Positions 63,665 through 64,000 of a stretch of 64,000 nucleotides of DNA are shown piece after piece. The notes under the pieces are model-generated. The model was not told the DNA's origin, did not search any database, and saw only the letters and a program-made list of their open reading frames with translations. Made by a program: the position numbers and the translations under genes. How positions within the stretch are numbered: the stretch's first letter is position 1; each line of letters starts with the position of its first letter. Source of the DNA: Azoamicus sp964355565 (lineage in GTDB: Bacteria > Pseudomonadota > Gammaproteobacteria > UBA6186 > Azoamicaceae); NCBI GenBank assembly GCA_964355565.1, contig CAYHDJ010000002.1, positions 15,516-79,515 of the forward strand, written 5' to 3'.

Positions 63665-63997
63665 TCAAACTGCTTCAGCGCCAGCAACTATTTCTGACAA
63701 TTCTTGAGTAATAGACGCTTGCCTTGCTTTATTGTACATTAATTTAAAAGTATTTATAAGCTCACCAGCATTATCAGTGGCACTCTTCATAGCTACCATT
63801 CTGGCAGCCTGTTCACATGCAATATTTTCTACAACTGATTGATAAACCAAAGATTCCACATACCTTTTCATCAAAAGCTCAAATAATTTTTCTGGTTCAG
63901 GTTCATATAAATAATCCCAAAGTTTTTTCTTGACATCACTGTCACTAAAAATATTACTTTGAATTAATGAAAACAAATTTTTTATTTTTATGTTATT
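63665..63997 (-). CDS. atpG: ATP synthase gamma subunit, C-terminal part (partial)
   Basis: Rotor subunit of F1, cut by the window edge. The visible frame ends with WDYLYEPEPEKLFELLMKRYVESLVYQSVVENIACEQAARMVAMKSATDNAG, then TFKLMYNKARQASITQELSEIVAGAEAV, an excellent match to the gamma C-terminus. However, in this frame a TAA stop appears at the very edge (63998-64000), where the family sequence should simply continue; the other two frames also have stops within 12 bp. So the gene may be broken or frameshifted here. The longest frame with a normal start begins at TTG 63976, which is unlikely to be the real start. Confidence 0.9.
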   Translation of the reverse strand, partial: NNIKIKNLFSLIQSNIFSDSDVKKKLWDYLYEPEPEKLFELLMKRYVESLVYQSVVENIACEQAARMVAMKSATDNAGELINTFKLMYNKARQASITQELSEIVAGAEAV

Positions 63998-64000
63998 TTA

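Noticed and set aside
1..64000. Search for CRISPR arrays, insertion sequences, phage genes and attachment sites
   Set aside because: No regularly spaced repeats, transposase, integrase or terminal inverted repeats were seen; the window looks purely vertical in origin.

Overview
The window is a 64 kb piece of a strongly reduced, very AT-rich gammaproteobacterial genome. Genes are packed almost end to end, many overlap by a few bases, and there are no transposons, phage genes or CRISPR arrays. Gene order is gammaproteobacterial throughout (petBC-sspA; prfA-prmC; tRNA-fMet-nusA-infB; ndk-rlmN-(yfgM)-bamB-der; miaA-hflK-hflC; the str-S10-spc ribosomal cluster). A minimal genome that keeps a cytochrome bc1 complex, a complete respiratory nitrate reductase, molybdenum cofactor synthesis and F-type ATP synthase is what has been described for the denitrifying ciliate endosymbionts (Candidatus Azoamicus and relatives). 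Assigning the window to that group is an inference from gene content, not a database result.

Layout. 1-2.2 kb (+): cytochrome b (cut by the window edge), cytochrome c1, SspA, then tmRNA. 2.5-14.5 kb (-): one continuous str-S10-spc superoperon from rpsL to rplO, with tuf and secY absent and a clear promoter in front of rpsL. 14.6-17.7 kb (+): adk, valS. 17.7-20.4 kb (-): an amino-acid permease and a Na+/H+ antiporter. 20.6-23.3 kb (+): initiator tRNA, nusA, infB. 23.3-26.3 kb: tRNA-Arg, small zinc-binding proteins, prmC, prfA, ung, tRNA-Leu. 26.4-29.4 kb (+): yajC, secD (broken by a -1 frameshift at an A7G run), secF. 29.4-35.9 kb (+): RNase P RNA, ndk, rlmN, a YfgM-like protein, bamB, der, bamD, SRP RNA, dnaX, closed by a two-way terminator. 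35.9-37.9 kb (-): groL and groS. 38-40.8 kb: a CutA-like remnant, rsmI, rbfA, truB, Mrp. 40.9-64 kb (-): one uninterrupted run of 23 genes: atpG, atpD, atpC, ffh, an OprP/OprO-type porin, a diheme cytochrome c, narK1, narGHJI, narK2, moaA, moaC-mogA, moeA, moaD, moaE, mobA, ruvX, miaA, hflK, hflC, efp.

How it fits together. The right-hand 20 kb is an energy module. Nitrate can pass the porin and two NarK carriers and be reduced by NarGHI, whose bis-MGD cofactor is supplied by the adjacent moa/moe/mob genes. The bc1 complex and the diheme cytochrome can feed periplasmic electron acceptors encoded elsewhere, and the ATP synthase uses the resulting proton gradient. The rest is core translation, secretion, outer-membrane assembly and chaperone function, often in shortened versions (NusA, IF2, DnaX, TruB, PrmC, YfgM).

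Notable points are the split secD, compact RNase P and SRP RNA genes whose 5' ends lie inside the preceding coding genes, BamB and BamD without lipobox cysteines, tRNAs and tmRNA without an encoded CCA tail, a cysteine-loaded porin, and a strand-wide base asymmetry that shapes protein composition.
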